64,000 bases of DNA, taken from positions 445,319 through 509,318 of the forward strand of contig NZ_KZ559467.1 of assembly GCF_002850745.1 (NCBI RefSeq), read 5' to 3'. The notes below the pieces were generated by a model. The model searched no databases. It was not told where the DNA came from and was given only the letters and a program-made list of their open reading frames with translations. The stretch comes from Nonomuraea indica (GTDB taxonomy: Bacteria; Actinomycetota; Actinomycetes; Streptosporangiales; Streptosporangiaceae). Each line of letters begins with the position of its first letter. The stretch's first letter is position 1. This document shows, piece after piece, positions 62,001 through 64,000 of this stretch. The translations under genes and the position numbers were made by a program.

Positions 62001-62032
62001 CGAAGGGCACGGCCGTCCGGCGGTGCCCTTCG
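62001..62032. terminator. Terminator hairpin after ald, shared with the convergent gene
   Basis: CGAAGGGCAC (62001-62010) and GTGCCCTTCG (62023-62032) form a perfect 10-bp stem with a 12-nt loop, followed by CTGTTGGT. Confidence 0.75.
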
Positions 62033-62056
62033 CTGTTGGTCGCCGCCAGGGCGCGG

Positions 62057-63451
62057 CTAGCGGACGCCGAGGCGCCGGCGCAGGTCACGGGCGGTGGCCA
62101 GGACATGGTCGATCTCCCCGGGGCTCGGCCAGGGCGAGCTGCCCGGCCTGAGCAGCGTCGCCCGCACCGAGGCGAGGTACTCGACGGCGCTCGCGTGCAG
62201 GCCGCTGCGCTCCACCAGCCAGCCGACGACGTCGGCGTGGTCGTGCAGTGGCCTGGTCACCAGGTCCCAGGTGCCGAGCAGCTCCGTCAGCTCGGGTACG
62301 GCCAGCGCGACGCCGCCCCGGCGGCCGGTCGCGGCGGCGGCCAGCTCGGCCCGCGCGGCCAGCTCCGGCTCGGCGGCCCGGTCCCAGCCCGGCGGCGGCG
62401 GGTCGGTGAGCCACCGCTGCGCCTCGGCGTGCTCCCCGGCCGCGCTGAGCAGGCCGCCCAGCTCGACAGCCGCCCGGTGGTGTCCGGCCAGCGCCGCCAG
62501 CCGGAACCAGTGCCGGCCCCTGGCCAGGTCGCCGTACTCGGCGATGAGCAGCAGCCCGAAGTTGAACATCGCCTCAGGGTCGCCGCTGGCCGCCGCCCGG
62601 CCGAACCAGTGGCTCGCCCCCGTCGCGTCGCCCAGCTCCACGCAGACGAACCCGGACATCCGCTGGTCGGCCAGCCGTCCCGCCCCGGCCGCCCGCTCGA
62701 ACCAGGCCCGTGCCGTGCGCAGGTCGGCGTGGGCGAGCGCGATGCCGCCGAGCTGCGACGCGGCGCCGGGATGCTCGCTCCTGGCGGCCAGCCGGAAGTA
62801 CGCCTCGGCGCCCTCGGGGTCGCGGCCCGCCTGCAGCAGCAGGCCGAGGTGGTAGGCCGCCTCGACGTGCCCGCCGCGGGTGGCGCACTCCCACCAGCGC
62901 ACGGTCTCCTCCTCGTCGCCGGCCGAGTACGCCAGGAAGCCGAGGTCGTGGGCCGAGGAGGTGTCGCCGTCGGCGGCCGCCCGGCGGTGCCACTCGCGCG
63001 CCACGGGAGTCTCGCCGGCGTCCTCGCACATCAACGCCAGCCGCCGGGCCGCGACGCGCGACCCGGCGCGGGCGGCGCTCTCGAACCAGCTCCGCGCGGC
63101 GTCCGGGTCACCCCGCTGCTCCAGCAGCAGGGTGGCGAGGTTGACCGCCGCCTCGGTGTCGCCGGTGCCCGCCGCCCGCTCGTACCAGGAGACGGCCTCC
63201 TCCAGGGTGCCGTGCTTCTCGTGCCAGATGCCCAGGTTGAACGCGCTGTCGACGTTGCCCGCCAGCGCCGCCCGCTCCCACCAGTGCCGGGCCCCCGGGC
63301 GGTCACCCCGCTGCGCGCACAACCGGCCGAGCCGGTGCGCCGCCTGCGGGTCTCCGGCCTGCGCGGCCGCCAGCAGCTCGGGTTCGTCACCGACCCGTGG
63401 CGCCGGAACGGTCGCCGCCGCCACCTCACCTTGCCACCACGCCATGCGCAC
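62057..63451 (-). CDS. Sel1-like/TPR repeat protein
   Basis: 464 residues composed of about nine 36-residue Sel1-like repeats with the pattern GD.EA..NLG.L....GD...A..WFERAA.AG (for example residues 57-92 and 93-128). The C-terminal about 90 residues are non-repetitive and helical. No signal peptide. Sel1 solenoids are protein-protein interaction scaffolds; the partner is unknown. An alternative start at 63445 (MAWWQGE) exists. Confidence 0.88.
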   Translation of the reverse strand: MRMAWWQGEVAAATVPAPRVGDEPELLAAAQAGDPQAAHRLGRLCAQRGDRPGARHWWERAALAGNVDSAFNLGIWHEKHGTLEEAVSWYERAAGTGDTEAAVNLATLLLEQRGDPDAARSWFESAARAGSRVAARRLALMCEDAGETPVAREWHRRAAADGDTSSAHDLGFLAYSAGDEEETVRWWECATRGGHVEAAYHLGLLLQAGRDPEGAEAYFRLAARSEHPGAASQLGGIALAHADLRTARAWFERAAGAGRLADQRMSGFVCVELGDATGASHWFGRAAASGDPEAMFNFGLLLIAEYGDLARGRHWFRLAALAGHHRAAVELGGLLSAAGEHAEAQRWLTDPPPPGWDRAAEPELAARAELAAAATGRRGGVALAVPELTELLGTWDLVTRPLHDHADVVGWLVERSGLHASAVEYLASVRATLLRPGSSPWPSPGEIDHVLATARDLRRRLGVR

Positions 63452-63497
63452 AGGGTGGCACGTGAACGCGTGGATGCGGAGCGTAATCGCCGAGAGG

Positions 63498-64000
63498 CTA
63501 GGAGAAGTTGAGGAAGCCGGTGTACATGCCCATGCCGCAGACGTACCTCAGGGTGCCGGGCGGCTGCGGGGGCAACCGGACGGTGGCGGGCAGGGCGACG
63601 TCCCGCCCGGCGATGGTGACGGTGCCGGTGCACCCGCGCTCCGCCGGCCTGAAGACGATCTCGACGGGCACGCCCGCGGGCAGCCTCACGTAGCCGGGCC
63701 GGTAGCCGTCGCGCATCGCCCAGATCGTGACGGTGGGCGGGAGCGCGGCGGCGTCGGGCCCGGTGACGGCGGCGGCCGGGGGCGTGGAGCGCGGCAGCCA
63801 GCCGCCCAGGTTGAGCCCGGTGCCGGCCGTCCACAGCCCGGCTGCGAGCGCGGCCACGCCCGCCAGCCGGGAGACGCGGGTCCGCGACAGGCGCCGCAGC
63901 GCGTACCCCAGCAGGGCGAACGCGGGCGAGCTGCCCACGACGAACCCCGCCAGCACCGCCGCGCCGCCGGCCGCCGACCGGCTGGTGACGGCCACCATCT
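63498..64000 (-). CDS. SafE/TauE-like membrane protein with C-terminal cupredoxin domain (partial)
   Basis: The frame is open to the window end, so the N-terminal part is missing. The visible 166 residues have two TM segments (AAVLAGFVVGSSPAFALLGY and VAALAAGLWTAGTGLNLGG) and then a cupredoxin-like domain with the copper-ligand-type ending RYVCGMGMYTGFLNF. SafE/UreH-type exporters fused to such domains occur in copper handling. Copper transport or metallation is inferred. Confidence 0.7.
   Translation of the reverse strand, partial: MVAVTSRSAAGGAAVLAGFVVGSSPAFALLGYALRRLSRTRVSRLAGVAALAAGLWTAGTGLNLGGWLPRSTPPAAAVTGPDAAALPPTVTIWAMRDGYRPGYVRLPAGVPVEIVFRPAERGCTGTVTIAGRDVALPATVRLPPQPPGTLRYVCGMGMYTGFLNFS

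Overview
The window is high-GC actinobacterial chromosome. Everything visible fits a filamentous, non-mycolate actinomycete of the Streptosporangiales (Nonomuraea-like): the tmRNA/SmpB arrangement, mycothiol-type DinB, WXG100-type proteins and an AftD envelope locus. That placement is inference; no rRNA or other taxonomic marker is present. There is no tRNA, CRISPR array, insertion sequence or prophage.

Layout. 1-7.9 kb: the end of an NAD-glutamate dehydrogenase, a lipoprotein, prfB, a tiny zinc-ribbon membrane protein, then ftsE-ftsX-smpB, a PBP-like lipoprotein whose transpeptidase motifs are all degenerate, a hairpin-rich spacer and ssrA (tmRNA). 8-10 kb: a secreted erythromycin-esterase-family protein and a VapC toxin with no visible antitoxin. 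10.2-19.1 kb: a type VII-type effector island. Two convergent genes each carry an ESX-like N-terminus and one half of a DNase I-like (EEP) nuclease. They are followed by a YbaB-like / ESX-like / 2086-residue giant operon, in which the giant has a CpnT-like N-terminus and about six repeated alpha/beta modules. 19.1-22.5 kb: a lipoprotein, an OmpA-domain protein, an HtrA-type protease and a membrane protein.

22.5-24.8 kb: a two-domain FadE34-like acyl-CoA dehydrogenase. 24.8-37.8 kb: a cell-envelope locus matching in content the mycobacterial Rv0224c-Rv0236A neighbourhood: two polytopic membrane proteins, a DUF2613 peptide, GT2, GT4, AftD, acyltransferase-3, methyltransferase and DUF3068. 37.8-47 kb: a sterol side-chain locus with a nitronate monooxygenase-like flavoenzyme, an EchA19-like hydratase, a FadD4-like ligase, a DUF35 protein, Ltp4-like and Ltp3-like thiolase-fold proteins and a FadD19-like ligase. 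It contains palindromes matching the KstR and KstR2 consensus motifs, and a VapBC module sits inside it. KstR-type palindromes also lie between the methyltransferase and DUF3068 genes of the envelope locus.

47-64 kb is mostly ordinary: LysR/LysE, a cysteine dioxygenase-type cupin, a hydrolase, a flavin-binding protein, DinB, NhaA, a PucR-type regulator, a class A PBP, FolE, a Cys-rich HTH regulator, an M20 peptidase, an aminotransferase with alanine dehydrogenase, a Sel1-repeat protein and a partial SafE-cupredoxin protein.

The strongest candidates for something undescribed are the split EEP nuclease with its two ESX-type halves (10.2-12.0 kb), the modular giant beside it, and the catalytically degenerate PBP lipoprotein between smpB and ssrA.
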